Source: Ferrovibrio sp. | GTDB taxonomy: Bacteria > Pseudomonadota > Alphaproteobacteria > Ferrovibrionales > Ferrovibrionaceae | Direction: 5' to 3' | DNA length: 34,104 nt | NCBI RefSeq assembly: GCF_019636075.1 | Contig: NZ_JAHBYG010000045.1 | Location: 1 to 34,104, forward strand | Part shown: positions 8,774 through 16,960 of the stretch, piece after piece | Layout: every line of letters starts with the position of its first letter | How positions within the stretch are numbered: position 1 is the stretch's first letter | Program-made: the position numbers and the translations under genes | The notes under the pieces: generated by a model | Database searches by the model: none | What the model was told of the DNA's origin: nothing | Seen by the model: the letters and a program-made list of their open reading frames with translations, nothing else

Positions 8774-9667
8774 TCACTTGCCTGCCGGCGGCTCGGCGTT
8801 GAAATCGGCCGGCACGCGAATCCGTACGCGTTTCACCCGGCGCGGATCGGCATCGGCCACTTCGAAAGACAATCCCGAGGGATGCTCGATCAATTCGCCG
8901 CGTTGCGGCACCCGGCCCAAACGCGCCACGATCAAACCGCCCAGCGTATCCACATCCTCGTCTTCCTCGGGATCGATCAGGCTGCGGCCGAATTTCTCTT
9001 CCAGATCTTCCACCGGCAAACGCCCCTGGGCATCGAACAGGCCAGGGCTGCGCTCGATCAGCATCGGACCTTCCACTTCGTCATGCTCGTCGTCGATCTC
9101 GCCGACAATCTGCTCCACCAGATCCTCGATGGTGACAAGGCCATCCACGCCGCCATATTCATCCACCACGATGGCCATATGAATACGGGTGGCGCGCATT
9201 TCGCGCAGCAGGTCGAGCACGGTCTTGGAGGGCGGCACCACCAGCACGCGGCGCAGCACCTTGGCCAGCGCGAATCCCTCGCGGCCGGCCAGATAGGGCA
9301 GCACATCCTTCACATGCACCATGCCGATCACATCATCCAGGGTGTTGCGATAGACCGGCAGGCGCGAATGTTCGGCTTCAACCAGCGTCTTCACCAGATC
9401 GGCGAAGGCAATGTCTTCCTGTACCGCGATAATATCGGCGCGCGGCATGCGGATTTCGCCCACGCGCAAATCGCCCACTTCCAGCACATTGCGCAGCAGC
9501 GCACGCTCGGCGGAGGCTTCCGGCGTTTCGCCCTCGGCATGCTCCTCCAGCAATTCCTCGATACTCTCGCGCAGGGTTTCCTCCGCGCCACGGCCGCGCA
9601 TCACATGCAGCAGGCGGCGCCACAGGCCCTCCTGCACGCGGCCATCGGTTTTCTGCTCTTCGCTCAT
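8774..9667 (-). CDS. corC: CorC/HlyC-type CBS-domain protein
   Basis: This is a cytosolic CBS-pair protein of the CorC/hemolysin family, linked in other bacteria to Mg2+/Co2+ efflux; its exact role is unsettled. Residues about 70-190 hold two CBS motifs ([20 protein letters not shown] and [20 protein letters not shown]), and residues about 210-290 the CorC_HlyC C-terminal domain ([19 protein letters not shown]). No DUF21/CNNM membrane domain is present, so it is the soluble form. The 297-residue length is typical. Its start overlaps the ybeY stop by 4 bases (9664-9667), indicating translational coupling, and lnt follows closely. Confidence 0.92.
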   Translation of the reverse strand: MSEEQKTDGRVQEGLWRRLLHVMRGRGAEETLRESIEELLEEHAEGETPEASAERALLRNVLEVGDLRVGEIRMPRADIIAVQEDIAFADLVKTLVEAEHSRLPVYRNTLDDVIGMVHVKDVLPYLAGREGFALAKVLRRVLVVPPSKTVLDLLREMRATRIHMAIVVDEYGGVDGLVTIEDLVEQIVGEIDDEHDEVEGPMLIERSPGLFDAQGRLPVEDLEEKFGRSLIDPEEDEDVDTLGGLIVARLGRVPQRGELIEHPSGLSFEVADADPRRVKRVRIRVPADFNAEPPAGK

Positions 9668-10320
9668 GTCCTCTTCCGCTTTCCAGCTTTTTTCTGGCTG
9701 CTCTTTTGCGCGCCGCTCTTGCCGGAGGCGCGGCGCATATAGGGATCGGCAATGCCGAAGCCGGCCAGGATCACGCTTTCGCGCGGCTCCATGGCGGCAG
9801 CCTGTTCATCGGTTTCGTGATCGTAGCCCAGCAGATGCAAGGCGCCATGCACCAGCAGATGGCCGAAATGATCGGCCAGCGACTTGCGTGCCCGGGCGGC
9901 CTCGCGCGCGCATATGCCGTGGCCCAGGGCGATATCGCCCAGATAAGCTGGCGGATGCTGCGGATCGACCGCATCCTCGGCCGGGAATGACAGCACATTG
10001 GTGGGTTTCGGCTTGCCGCGCCAATCGGTATTCAGCCGCGCCATCTCGGCATCATCGGTCAGCAGCAACGACAATTCCACCGGCGTATTGCCCGGCAATT
10101 CAGCGGCCAGGGCACCGCGCAGAATCCGCCGGGCATAGCGGCCCAGATCCGGCAGGTCGGCCTTCCAGGCCGGATCGGCGATACGCAGGGCAATGCTGAA
10201 GCGCTTGCCGGACTTGAGCACGCCTGAGCGGGACTGGCGCGAGACAGCAGCAGCGGATGCGGCCCTGGTTGTTACCCTGGCCGCGCGTTTTCCGCTGCTA
10301 CTGTCGCTTTCCTTTGGCAT
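9664..10320 (-). CDS. ybeY: Endoribonuclease YbeY (rRNA maturation factor)
   Basis: YbeY is a zinc-dependent endoribonuclease needed for 16S rRNA 3'-end maturation and ribosome quality control. The metal-binding signature HGALHLLGYDH (H-x3-H-x5-H) lies near residue 157, preceded by LLTDDAEMARLNTDWRGKPK and TNVLSFP. At 218 residues it exceeds the usual ~150-170 because of a Ser/Arg/Ala-rich N-terminal extension of ~38 residues and a Lys-rich tail. The true start may be internal, but no better ATG is evident. It is separated from phoH by three bases and coupled to corC by a 4-base overlap. Confidence 0.94.
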   Translation of the reverse strand: MPKESDSSSGKRAARVTTRAASAAAVSRQSRSGVLKSGKRFSIALRIADPAWKADLPDLGRYARRILRGALAAELPGNTPVELSLLLTDDAEMARLNTDWRGKPKPTNVLSFPAEDAVDPQHPPAYLGDIALGHGICAREAARARKSLADHFGHLLVHGALHLLGYDHETDEQAAAMEPRESVILAGFGIADPYMRRASGKSGAQKSSQKKAGKRKRT

Positions 10321-10323
10321 GGC

Positions 10324-11544
10324 TTATCCGCGGCGGCGCGTGCCGGGCCCGGGATCGGGGCGCTGCAGACCGAGCTGCTGTTCGCGCTGGGCATAAGCCC
10401 GCACCACCTTGGTTACCAGCGGATGGCGCACCACATCGCTTTCGTTGAAGCGCACGAAGGAAATGCCGTCCACGCCATCCAGGATATCCAACGCATCGCG
10501 CAGACCCGAAGGCACGCCCAGCGGCAGATCGATCTGCGACAGATCGCCCGTGACCACCAGGCGCGAATTTTCGCCCAGGCGGGTGAGCAGCATCTTCATC
10601 TGCACCGGCGAGGTATTCTGCGCCTCATCCAGGATCACGAAGGCATTGGCCAGGGTGCGCCCGCGCATGAAAGCCAGCGGCGCCACTTCGATCTCGCCGC
10701 TTTCCAGCCCCTTCACCACGCGCTCGGGCGGCAGCATGTCGTAGAGCGCATCGTAAAGCGGCCGCAGATAGGGATCGATCTTCTCGCGCATGTCGCCGGG
10801 CAGGAAACCCAGCCGCTCGCCGGCTTCCACCGCAGGGCGCGACAGGATGATGCGATCGACCCGGCCTTCCAGCAGCATGGTAACCGCTACGGCCACGGCC
10901 AGATAGGTCTTGCCGGTGCCGGCCGGGCCGAGGCCGAAGACCAGTTCATGCTTCAGCAATTCGGAAATATAGCGGCCCTGGGTGGGCGAACGCGGCAGGA
11001 TCACGCGTTTCTTGGTGCGCACGGCACCCTCGGGCAAACGGGCATCGCTGGCGGCAGCACGCTCGGCCGCGCGTTCGGCTGCTTCGCGCGCCGCGCGTCC
11101 ACTGCTGATGGCGGGGGAAGTGGGGCCATTGGCGATATGCTTGCCGAGTATCTGCATGTCTGCTCCTGCCTGGGGTGTCGATGCCTGAATGGTCGCTGAC
11201 GAAGTGGCGGATTGAACGCTGCTTGAGGGACTGGTCTGTACGGGTGCTGCTTCTTCACGCTCCTGGGATTCATCGTAACGGGCACGCGCCATACGGATGG
11301 CGCCTTCCACATCGCCGATTTCGATCTGTGCGCCGCCGCGCAGGCGGGCATAAAGTTCGGTGAGTACATCGCGGGCAGCGGCCTGGGCATCGGCCTTGCC
11401 GGTGATCGACAGGCGGTTGCCGCGCGGGGTTACGGCCACATCGAGCTGTTGTTCGATACGCGCCAGATGCCGGTCATGCTCGCCAAACAGCGGTACCAGC
11501 AAGCGGTTGTCGTCGAAATCCAGCAGCAGTGGACCTTGGCTCAC
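10324..11544 (-). CDS. phoH: PhoH-like ATPase
   Basis: PhoH-family ATPases act near RNA metabolism and are almost always next to ybeY, as here. An N-terminal KH-like segment (residues 1-95) precedes a low-complexity Ser/Thr/Gln/Ala stretch (about 100-170). The ATPase core has Walker A GPAGTGKT at 206-213 and Walker B VILDEAQN at 303-310, then [15 protein letters not shown]. The 406 residues exceed the common ~330-350 because of the low-complexity insert, where [10 protein letters not shown] recalls the 15-bp repeats in neighbouring genes but is too diverged to call. The start overlaps the miaB stop by 4 bases. Confidence 0.95.
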   Translation of the reverse strand: MSQGPLLLDFDDNRLLVPLFGEHDRHLARIEQQLDVAVTPRGNRLSITGKADAQAAARDVLTELYARLRGGAQIEIGDVEGAIRMARARYDESQEREEAAPVQTSPSSSVQSATSSATIQASTPQAGADMQILGKHIANGPTSPAISSGRAAREAAERAAERAAASDARLPEGAVRTKKRVILPRSPTQGRYISELLKHELVFGLGPAGTGKTYLAVAVAVTMLLEGRVDRIILSRPAVEAGERLGFLPGDMREKIDPYLRPLYDALYDMLPPERVVKGLESGEIEVAPLAFMRGRTLANAFVILDEAQNTSPVQMKMLLTRLGENSRLVVTGDLSQIDLPLGVPSGLRDALDILDGVDGISFVRFNESDVVRHPLVTKVVRAYAQREQQLGLQRPDPGPGTRRRG

Positions 11545-13130
11545 GCAGCCTCGCGGTTAAGAGGAAGGATTGGCGTACCGACAACATTGCCGGCCAGACT
11601 GGTGAGGTAGCCGGCGGTGATCTGCACGGCCACGCGCATGCCGATCTCCAGCCCCGGATGCTCCAGCACCACCGATTGCATATAGGGGCTGCGGCCCAGC
11701 ATCTGGCCCGGGCGATTCTGCTTGTGGCCCACGCGGTCTATCAGCACATCCAGCACACGGCCCTGCATGCCGGCGTTGAAGGCCAGTTGCTGCTCGCGCA
11801 ACAACGCAAGCAACGCCTGCAGGCGCGCATCTTTCACGGCTTCGGATACCTGGTTGGGCAGCAAAGCCGCCGGTGTGCCGGGGCGCGCGGAATATTTGAA
11901 CGAATAGGCCTGGGCGAAACCGACCGCACGCACCAGCGCCATGGTGGCTTCGAAATCCTTGTCGCTCTCGCCCGGGAAGCCGACGATGAAATCGGACGAC
12001 AGCGCGATATCCGGCCGCTTGGCACGCAGATCGGCCACGATACGGTGAAACAGATCGGCATCGTGGCCGCGATTCATGGCCTTGAGCACGGCATCCGAAC
12101 CTGCCTGCACCGGCAGATGCAGGAAGGGCATCAGGCTGGGCAGGTCGCCATGCACGGCGATCAGATCGGCATCCATTTCGCGCGGATGCGACGTGGTGTA
12201 GCGCCAGCGCAGGCCGGGATATTTGCCATCGAAACGATCCGACAGCGCACGCAGCAGCCGCGCCAGCGACCAGGTTTGCCCATCCGGGCCTTCGCCATGA
12301 TAGGCATTCACATTCTGGCCCAGCAGCGCAATCTCGCTGGCGCCGCTTTCAAGCAGCCGCTCGGCCTCGGCGATGATGGCCGCCGCCGGGCGCGAATATT
12401 CGGCGCCGCGGGTATAGGGCACCACGCAGAAGGTGCAGAATTTATCGCAGCCTTCCTGGATCGCCAGGAAACCCACCGGACCCGGCGGATTGGCCAGCGC
12501 CTCGGGCAAATGGTCGAATTTCGATTCCGGCGGAAACGCCGTGTCCAGAACACCCAGACCTTTTTGCATTGGGCCTTTTTGCATTGGGCCTTTTTGCATC
12601 GGGCCTTTTTGCGTGGTGTTTTTTTGTGGATTACCCTCGCGGCCGGCATCGCGCTTGCGCTGGGCGCGGGCAAGCAATTCCGGCAGGCGATGATAGGCCT
12701 GGGGGCCCACCACCATATCCACGAACGGGGCGCGGTTGAGGATTTCCTCGCCTTCCGCCTGGGCCACGCACCCCGCCACGGCAATGGTGAGATCGGCGCC
12801 GGCTTCCTTGCGCTTGCGCCAATGGCCAAGTTCGGAAAATACCTTTTCAGCCGCCTTTTCGCGGATGTGGCAGGTGTTGAGGATCACCATGTCGGCGTCG
12901 TCGGGCGAATCGGTCTTGGCGTATCCGAGCGGGGCCAGTACGTCCGCCATCCGGGCGGAATCGTACACATTCATCTGGCAACCGTATGTTTTAATGTAGA
13001 GTTTTCTGGCCAAGGGCGTTGTGGGCCGGGCGTTAACCGCGGCGAATCTCCCGATGGATGGATACTGTTGGCAGAGTAGCACCCAGCCCGCCGCAGTCAA
13101 GCACAGCCTGCAACCGGGCCGGAATGGCAT
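11541..13130 (-). CDS. miaB: tRNA-2-methylthio-N6-dimethylallyladenosine synthase MiaB
   Basis: MiaB is a radical-SAM methylthiotransferase that adds a methylthio group to i6A37 in tRNA using two 4Fe-4S clusters. The UPF0004 domain carries its cluster cysteines in [17 protein letters not shown] and VAGCVAQ. The radical SAM motif is [10 protein letters not shown], and the C-terminal TRAM domain ends the protein. Similarity starts only at [12 protein letters not shown]; the first ~40 residues from the ATG at 13130 look unconserved. A TTG at 13011-13013 could be the true start, though neither site has a clear ribosome-binding site. An insert [19 protein letters not shown] sits between the two domains and is not expected in the family. 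Confidence 0.94.
   Translation of the reverse strand: MPFRPGCRLCLTAAGWVLLCQQYPSIGRFAAVNARPTTPLARKLYIKTYGCQMNVYDSARMADVLAPLGYAKTDSPDDADMVILNTCHIREKAAEKVFSELGHWRKRKEAGADLTIAVAGCVAQAEGEEILNRAPFVDMVVGPQAYHRLPELLARAQRKRDAGREGNPQKNTTQKGPMQKGPMQKGPMQKGLGVLDTAFPPESKFDHLPEALANPPGPVGFLAIQEGCDKFCTFCVVPYTRGAEYSRPAAAIIAEAERLLESGASEIALLGQNVNAYHGEGPDGQTWSLARLLRALSDRFDGKYPGLRWRYTTSHPREMDADLIAVHGDLPSLMPFLHLPVQAGSDAVLKAMNRGHDADLFHRIVADLRAKRPDIALSSDFIVGFPGESDKDFEATMALVRAVGFAQAYSFKYSARPGTPAALLPNQVSEAVKDARLQALLALLREQQLAFNAGMQGRVLDVLIDRVGHKQNRPGQMLGRSPYMQSVVLEHPGLEIGMRVAVQITAGYLTSLAGNVVGTPILPLNREAA
12559..12615. repeat. 15-bp tandem repeat, nearly 4 copies, inside miaB
   Basis: The unit CCTTTTTGCATTGGG occurs at 12559-12573 and 12574-12588, with a one-base variant at 12589-12603 and a partial copy after. 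The minus strand reads MQKGP repeats. It lies in the linker between the UPF0004 and radical SAM domains, where length change should be tolerated. Confidence 0.92.
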
Positions 13131-13149
13131 AAATATTTCATAGAGTTAG

Positions 13150-13170
13150 AAATTCCGCTGGGTGGAATTT
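13150..13170 (-). terminator. Possible weak terminator between plsC and miaB
   Basis: A 7-bp stem AAATTCC (13150-13156) and GGAATTT (13164-13170) with a 7-base loop lies 27 bases past the plsC stop, followed on the minus strand by a short T-rich run (TTTCT). The AT-rich bases beyond it could alternatively be the miaB promoter. Confidence 0.35.
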
Positions 13171-13196
13171 TGCCGGCGCTTCCGGGCCGGAAACGG

Positions 13197-14072
13197 TCAG
13201 GCGGCCACTTCGCTACTTTCATCGACGCCGTTTTCATCCACCGCAGGCAATTCCTCCGGCCCCAGGCGGGATTTCGGCAGACTGCGCGGGCCCGGCTCGC
13301 GCCCGGCATTGATATCCGACAGCCCCTCGATCACCACCTGATGGCAATAGGCAGCCATTGCCTTGCGCGAGGCGAAATCCTGAATCGTCACCGGATGGTG
13401 GAACTCGATCACCGCCTCGGCCGGCCCGGCCTTCAGATAGCGCCATAGATGCGGCAGCAGGTCTTCGTCGCCCAGCCAGGCGAAAATCGCCATCCAGCGC
13501 CGGCCCACCGGCATGTGGTTCAGCTTGGCATAGCCCAGGCTGACCGGCTGCACCACCAGCGGCTTGCCATTCACCGGCTGCTCGGCGGTGGCGAAGAAGG
13601 CCGATTTGAACGGCAGCACCCGCAGGCCATCGGATGACGTGCCCTCGGGAAACAGGATCAGGTTGTCGCCGGCCGCCAGCCGCTCGCGCATCTCGTCGCG
13701 ATGCTCGGCGGTGCGCTGGCGGGCATTGCGATCGACGAACACGGTGCGCTGCAACCGCGCCAACAGGCCGAAAAAGGGCCAGGTTTCCACTTCGCTCTTG
13801 GCGATGAAGCTGACCGGCAGCGGCGTGGACAAAGCCACGATATCCAACCAGGAAATATGGTTGGTGACGAACAGCACCGGCCCGCCGCCATCATAGGGCC
13901 GGCCATGCACGCGGATTTTCAGCCGCAACAGCCACGACACCCCGCGATGATACCAGGTGGGCAATGTGCGCCGCGCCGGGCTTTTTAGCCGCAGTAGCAA
14001 CATCTGCACCGGGATCAACGGCAGGGTGAAAATCAGGAAAAGCCCCGCCGTAATCGCGGCACGCAAGCTCAT
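13197..14072 (-). CDS. plsC: 1-acyl-sn-glycerol-3-phosphate acyltransferase (PlsC/LPLAT family)
   Basis: This inner-membrane enzyme makes phosphatidic acid by acylating lysophosphatidic acid, or is a close lysophospholipid acyltransferase. An N-terminal hydrophobic segment (residues 8-28) anchors it. The acyltransferase motifs are NHISWLD (H-x4-D, residues about 71-77), FVDRNARQR, and FPEGTSSDG. The 291 residues are slightly long because of a Pro/Glu-rich tail. It starts 4 bases after the fur stop, in the conserved fur-plsC-miaB order. Related OlsA-type enzymes for ornithine lipids cannot be excluded by sequence alone. Confidence 0.9.
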   Translation of the reverse strand: MSLRAAITAGLFLIFTLPLIPVQMLLLRLKSPARRTLPTWYHRGVSWLLRLKIRVHGRPYDGGGPVLFVTNHISWLDIVALSTPLPVSFIAKSEVETWPFFGLLARLQRTVFVDRNARQRTAEHRDEMRERLAAGDNLILFPEGTSSDGLRVLPFKSAFFATAEQPVNGKPLVVQPVSLGYAKLNHMPVGRRWMAIFAWLGDEDLLPHLWRYLKAGPAEAVIEFHHPVTIQDFASRKAMAAYCHQVVIEGLSDINAGREPGPRSLPKSRLGPEELPAVDENGVDESSEVAA

Positions 14073-14076
14073 GGGT

Positions 14077-14508
14077 TTATTTCCGGCCCTTGTTGTCGGG
14101 AGCGTTCAACGGCACCCCATACAATTCCATGCGATGATCCACAAGGCGATAACCCAGCCGCGCGGCGATTTTTTCCTGCAGCACTTCGATCTCGGGATCG
14201 TTGAACTCGATAATCTCGCCGCTGCGGGTATCGATCAGATGATCATGATGCGATTCCGGCATTTCCTCGTAGCGGGCCCGGCCATCGCCGAAATCCAGCC
14301 GGCTGAGAATACCGGCCTCCTCGAACAGCCGCACCGTGCGATAGACGGTGGCAATCGAAATGCGCGGATCCACAGCATGGCTGCGGCGGTGCAGTTCTTC
14401 CACATCCGGATGGTCGGAAGACTGGCTGAGCACGCGCGCAATCACGCGGCGCTGTTCGGTCATGCGCATGCCCTTGGTCATGCACATCTGTTCTAATCGG
14501 CTGGTCAT
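14077..14508 (-). CDS. fur: Fur-family metal-responsive regulator
   Basis: This metal-sensing repressor belongs to the Fur/Mur group, which in alphaproteobacteria may respond to iron or manganese. The 143 residues hold an N-terminal winged helix (RMTEQRRVIARVL, SIATVYRTVRLFEEAGI) and a C-terminal dimerisation/metal domain with HHDHLID at 87-93 and DPEIEVLQEKIA. The CxxC pair of structural-zinc Fur proteins is absent, as in alphaproteobacterial Fur. No heme motif of Irr (GCPW) is seen. Several internal ATGs (codons 8-16) make the exact start uncertain. It heads the fur-plsC-miaB cluster. Confidence 0.93.
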   Translation of the reverse strand: MTSRLEQMCMTKGMRMTEQRRVIARVLSQSSDHPDVEELHRRSHAVDPRISIATVYRTVRLFEEAGILSRLDFGDGRARYEEMPESHHDHLIDTRSGEIIEFNDPEIEVLQEKIAARLGYRLVDHRMELYGVPLNAPDNKGRK

Positions 14509-14595
14509 GCCGTCGGTCGCTCCTGGTCTGTGCGACAGGCAGACTGCAGCCTCCCAGGGGAAGCTGCGGATCCACCCATCCGCGGGCCTGGTTGA

Positions 14596-14616
14596 GCGGC
14601 AGGTGGGGCCTGCCGC
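14596..14616. terminator. GC-rich hairpin between mucR and fur
   Basis: A perfect 8-bp stem (GCGGCAGG at 14596-14603, CCTGCCGC at 14609-14616) with a 5-base loop lies 26 bases past the mucR stop. There is no T-run on the minus strand, so it may be a weak terminator or RNA-stabilising hairpin. The rest of the 133-bp gap presumably carries the fur promoter. Confidence 0.35.
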
Positions 14617-14641
14617 AGGGTGCCGGGGCTAAATACTCGGT

Positions 14642-15064
14642 TCAGCGTGCCTTGCGCCGCGCTTTGCCTAGGCCGATTTTCTTCGCCAGCGCCTGGCGAT
14701 GCAAGGCATAGTTGGGGGCTACCATAGGATAATCCGCCGGCAGGCCCCAGCGTTCGCGGTATTGCTCGGGCGTCATGTTGTAATGGCTCATCAGATGCCG
14801 CTTCAGCATCTTCAGCTTTTTGCCGTCTTCCAGGCAGATGATGTATTCCGGCGTGACCGAGCGCTTCACCGAAATCGCCGGCTGGGGCTTCTCAGCCACT
14901 ACAACCGGAGCTGGCGCTTCGCCACCCAACCCGCTCAACGTGCCGTAAATTTGCTTGATCAATGCCGGCAGATCGGCGGTTTCCACCCGGTTGTTGGAAA
15001 CATGCGCGGAAACGATATCGGCAGTGAGCGAAAGCAATTCTGATTTATCGGCAGCATCAAGCAT
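14642..15064 (-). CDS. mucR: MucR/Ros-family zinc-finger transcriptional regulator
   Basis: MucR/Ros proteins are alphaproteobacterial regulators of exopolysaccharide, motility, virulence or cell-cycle genes, with H-NS-like behaviour reported. The 140-residue product has the characteristic zinc finger with Cys77, Asp80, His90 and His94 (CLEDGKKLKMLKRHLMSHY) followed by NMTPEQYRERWGLPADYPMV. The N-terminal helix (residues 8-45) would serve oligomerisation. A good ribosome-binding site (AAGGAGT) lies about 9 bases before the ATG. The upstream AT-rich region is typical for self-bound MucR promoters. It is not closely spaced with either neighbour. Confidence 0.95.
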   Translation of the reverse strand: MLDAADKSELLSLTADIVSAHVSNNRVETADLPALIKQIYGTLSGLGGEAPAPVVVAEKPQPAISVKRSVTPEYIICLEDGKKLKMLKRHLMSHYNMTPEQYRERWGLPADYPMVAPNYALHRQALAKKIGLGKARRKAR

Positions 15065-15105
15065 ATGGAATACACTCCTTAGTGAAATACAACGGTATTT
15101 ATTTT

Positions 15106-15136
15106 AGTATAAAATAGCCGGAAAGGCCAGTCGCAA
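15106..15136 (-). promoter_or_regulatory. Candidate mucR promoter in an AT-rich leader
   Basis: On the minus strand TTGCGA (15131-15136) and TATACT (15106-15111) resemble -35 and -10 boxes, though the 19-base spacing is long. The surrounding 15065-15120 is conspicuously AT-rich for this window, the kind of DNA MucR itself binds. Placement only; the start site is inferred. Confidence 0.35.
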
Positions 15137-15164
15137 TAAGTAATTCCTGGTCATGACAACGCGC

Positions 15165-16370
15165 TCAAACCGGTGAAATGCTGCGCCGCATGACTATTGC
15201 CGCCACGGATTCTCCACGGGGCTGAGAAATATTTCCCTGGGAAGTATTAGCTTGGGCAACATTCGGAGGCGCCTGGTAGTATCCTGGGCGCCGGCCTACG
15301 GCTTCATAACCAGCCCGGGCATACAGCGCCCGGCCGGCGGCATTATCCTCTGCCACCTCCAGGAACAGGATTTGGGCGCCGCCGGCTTGCGCCCTCTGCT
15401 GGAAAGCCTCCATCAACGCCGCCCCCACCCCGAGCCGGCGCGCCAATGGCCGCACCGCGATGGTTACCACCTCGGCCTCGTCGGCGGCATTGCGCCCGAG
15501 CAGGAAACCCGCCGGCTGGCCGGCCGGATCGATCGCCAGCAAGGCGAAGGCGCCGGGCATGGCCAGCAATTGGCGCAGCGAATCCGCAGACCAGCCCGGC
15601 TCGCGCTCGGCGGCATAGGCTTCGCCGTGCAACTCCGCCAGCAGATCGGCCTGCAGGGCATCGGCCGGCTGACAGCGCACGACCATCCGCGCGGCCGGTT
15701 GCACCACCGCGGGCAGCGCGGCATCCGGCGGGCGGATATAAAGCGGCACCGGCGGCACCGGCTGCGGATCGGCAGCGGCGGCCATGCGCGCCAGATCGAG
15801 CAAGGCAGGCAGGCTGGGATCATCCGGGCTTTGCGCCAGCCGGGCTTGCGGCAAGCCGGGCGCCAGCAAGCGGGCACCGCTGCCGGCCAATAAAACCGGG
15901 GCCTGGCCGACAGGACCCAGGATGCGATCCCGCGCAGCATCCAGCCCCAGCAATTCCGGCGGCCCCAGCTTTATGCCGGCCCTGAAGCCCTGCAGATAAA
16001 CTTCATCGCGCCGCGCATCGATGATCGCCCAGATCGGCACGGCCTCGCCATGAAGCAACGCCGCATCGCGCGCGATGGCCTGGGTGCTGACAAGGCCCCA
16101 GATCGGCTTGCCGAGCGCCAGCGCCAGGCCACGCGCCACGCTTAAGCCGGTGCGGATGCCGGTGAAAGAGCCCGGGCCGATGGTGGCGGCAAGGCCATCC
16201 AGTTGCGTCAAAGCCATGCCGGCGGCCTTGCGCGCCGCCTCGATGGCGGGCAGCAGACGTTCGGCATGGCCCTTGCCCCCACTGCCGCTTTCGGCGGCGA
16301 GAATCCTGGCATTCTCGCAAATACCGACCGTGCAGGCGTTGAGCGCGGTGTCGATCAGCAATAGCTTCAT
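15165..16370 (-). CDS. tsaB-rimI: TsaB-RimI fusion: tRNA t6A37 biosynthesis protein joined to N-acetyltransferase
   Basis: Residues 1 to about 225 are TsaB (MKLLLIDTALNACTVGI, GPGSFTGIRTGLSVARGLALAL), partner of TsaD/TsaE in making t6A37 in tRNA. Residues about 230-401 are a GNAT domain of the RimI type (VVTIAVRPLARRLGVGAALM, FLEVAEDNAAGRALYARAGY), which acetylates protein N-termini such as ribosomal S18. Such fusions occur in other alphas. Near the C-terminus, between YYQ and the last strand (AAIVMRR), there is an extra NVAQA-NTSQG-NISQP repeat. The start is only 26 bases from the divergent dipeptidase start, so the promoters must overlap. Confidence 0.92.
   Translation of the reverse strand: MKLLLIDTALNACTVGICENARILAAESGSGGKGHAERLLPAIEAARKAAGMALTQLDGLAATIGPGSFTGIRTGLSVARGLALALGKPIWGLVSTQAIARDAALLHGEAVPIWAIIDARRDEVYLQGFRAGIKLGPPELLGLDAARDRILGPVGQAPVLLAGSGARLLAPGLPQARLAQSPDDPSLPALLDLARMAAAADPQPVPPVPLYIRPPDAALPAVVQPAARMVVRCQPADALQADLLAELHGEAYAAEREPGWSADSLRQLLAMPGAFALLAIDPAGQPAGFLLGRNAADEAEVVTIAVRPLARRLGVGAALMEAFQQRAQAGGAQILFLEVAEDNAAGRALYARAGYEAVGRRPGYYQAPPNVAQANTSQGNISQPRGESVAAIVMRRSISPV
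15222..15266. repeat. Degenerate 15-bp tandem repeat, 3 copies, inside tsaB-rimI
   Basis: Units at 15222-15236 (CTGAGAAATATTTCC), 15237-15251 (CTGGGAAGTATTAGC) and 15252-15266 (TTGGGCAACATTCGG) share a 15-base period. On the minus strand the pentapeptides are NVAQA, NTSQG and NISQP. The divergence suggests an older array than those in lnt and miaB. Confidence 0.7.
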
Positions 16371-16396
16371 GGCACAAGAATCCTGGAACCTGCCCC

Positions 16397-16960
16397 ATGC
16401 CGATCACGCCCATACTGATCAAGATCGCGCCGCCGGATTTCGATGTGGAAATCGACCTGCGCTACGCCACCAACGACAACATCACCGGCCAGCCGGTCTA
16501 TCGCCGCGCGGCGGCTTTCCTGAACGAGGAGGCCGCCGAAAAGCTGGCCGTTGCCATCAAGCTTGCAGCGGCTTTGGGCTATCGCTTCCGCATCTTCGAT
16601 GCCTTCCGGCCCACCGAGGCGCAATGGACGTTGTGGAATCATACTCCCGATCCGAATTTCCTGGCCGATCCGCGCCGCGGTTCGCCGCATTCGCGCGGCG
16701 CCGCGGTGGACCTGAACCTGATCGACCCGCAAGGGCATGACCTCGACATGGGCACCGCTTTCGATGCCTTCACGCCGCTGTCGCATCATGGCCGCACCGA
16801 TATCAGCGTGGCAGCGCAACGCAATCGCGCCGTGCTGCTGGGATTGATGACAGCCGCCGGCTGGGATTTCTATCGCAACGAATGGTGGCACTATCAACTA
16901 TTCGACGCCAAGCGTCATCCCTTGCTGTCGGATGCGGAAGCCGGCACCGGAATGATGTGA
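16397..16960 (+). CDS. ddpX: VanX/DdpX-like D-alanyl-D-alanine dipeptidase
   Basis: Members of this M15 family are zinc dipeptidases that cleave D-Ala-D-Ala, for peptidoglycan recycling or, in VanX, vancomycin resistance. The 187 residues carry the zinc motif SPHSRGAAVDL with His98 and Asp105, and NEWWHY with Glu162 and His165. Arg71 in FDAFRP matches the VanX transition-state arginine. No signal peptide is visible, so it is predicted cytoplasmic. No van-like ligase or lactate dehydrogenase genes lie nearby, so a housekeeping role is likelier than resistance. Its last 46 bases overlap the convergent flavoenzyme gene. Confidence 0.9.
   Translation: MPITPILIKIAPPDFDVEIDLRYATNDNITGQPVYRRAAAFLNEEAAEKLAVAIKLAAALGYRFRIFDAFRPTEAQWTLWNHTPDPNFLADPRRGSPHSRGAAVDLNLIDPQGHDLDMGTAFDAFTPLSHHGRTDISVAAQRNRAVLLGLMTAAGWDFYRNEWWHYQLFDAKRHPLLSDAEAGTGMM

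Noticed and set aside
11160..11260. Possible sixth 15-bp array in the low-complexity part of phoH
   Set aside because: [10 protein letters not shown] is suggestive, but neighbouring 15-mers agree at only about 10 of 15 positions.
16397..16960. Vancomycin resistance function for the VanX-like gene
   Set aside because: There is no D-Ala-D-Lac ligase, VanH or two-component system nearby, and Gram-negative DdpX-type enzymes are usually metabolic.
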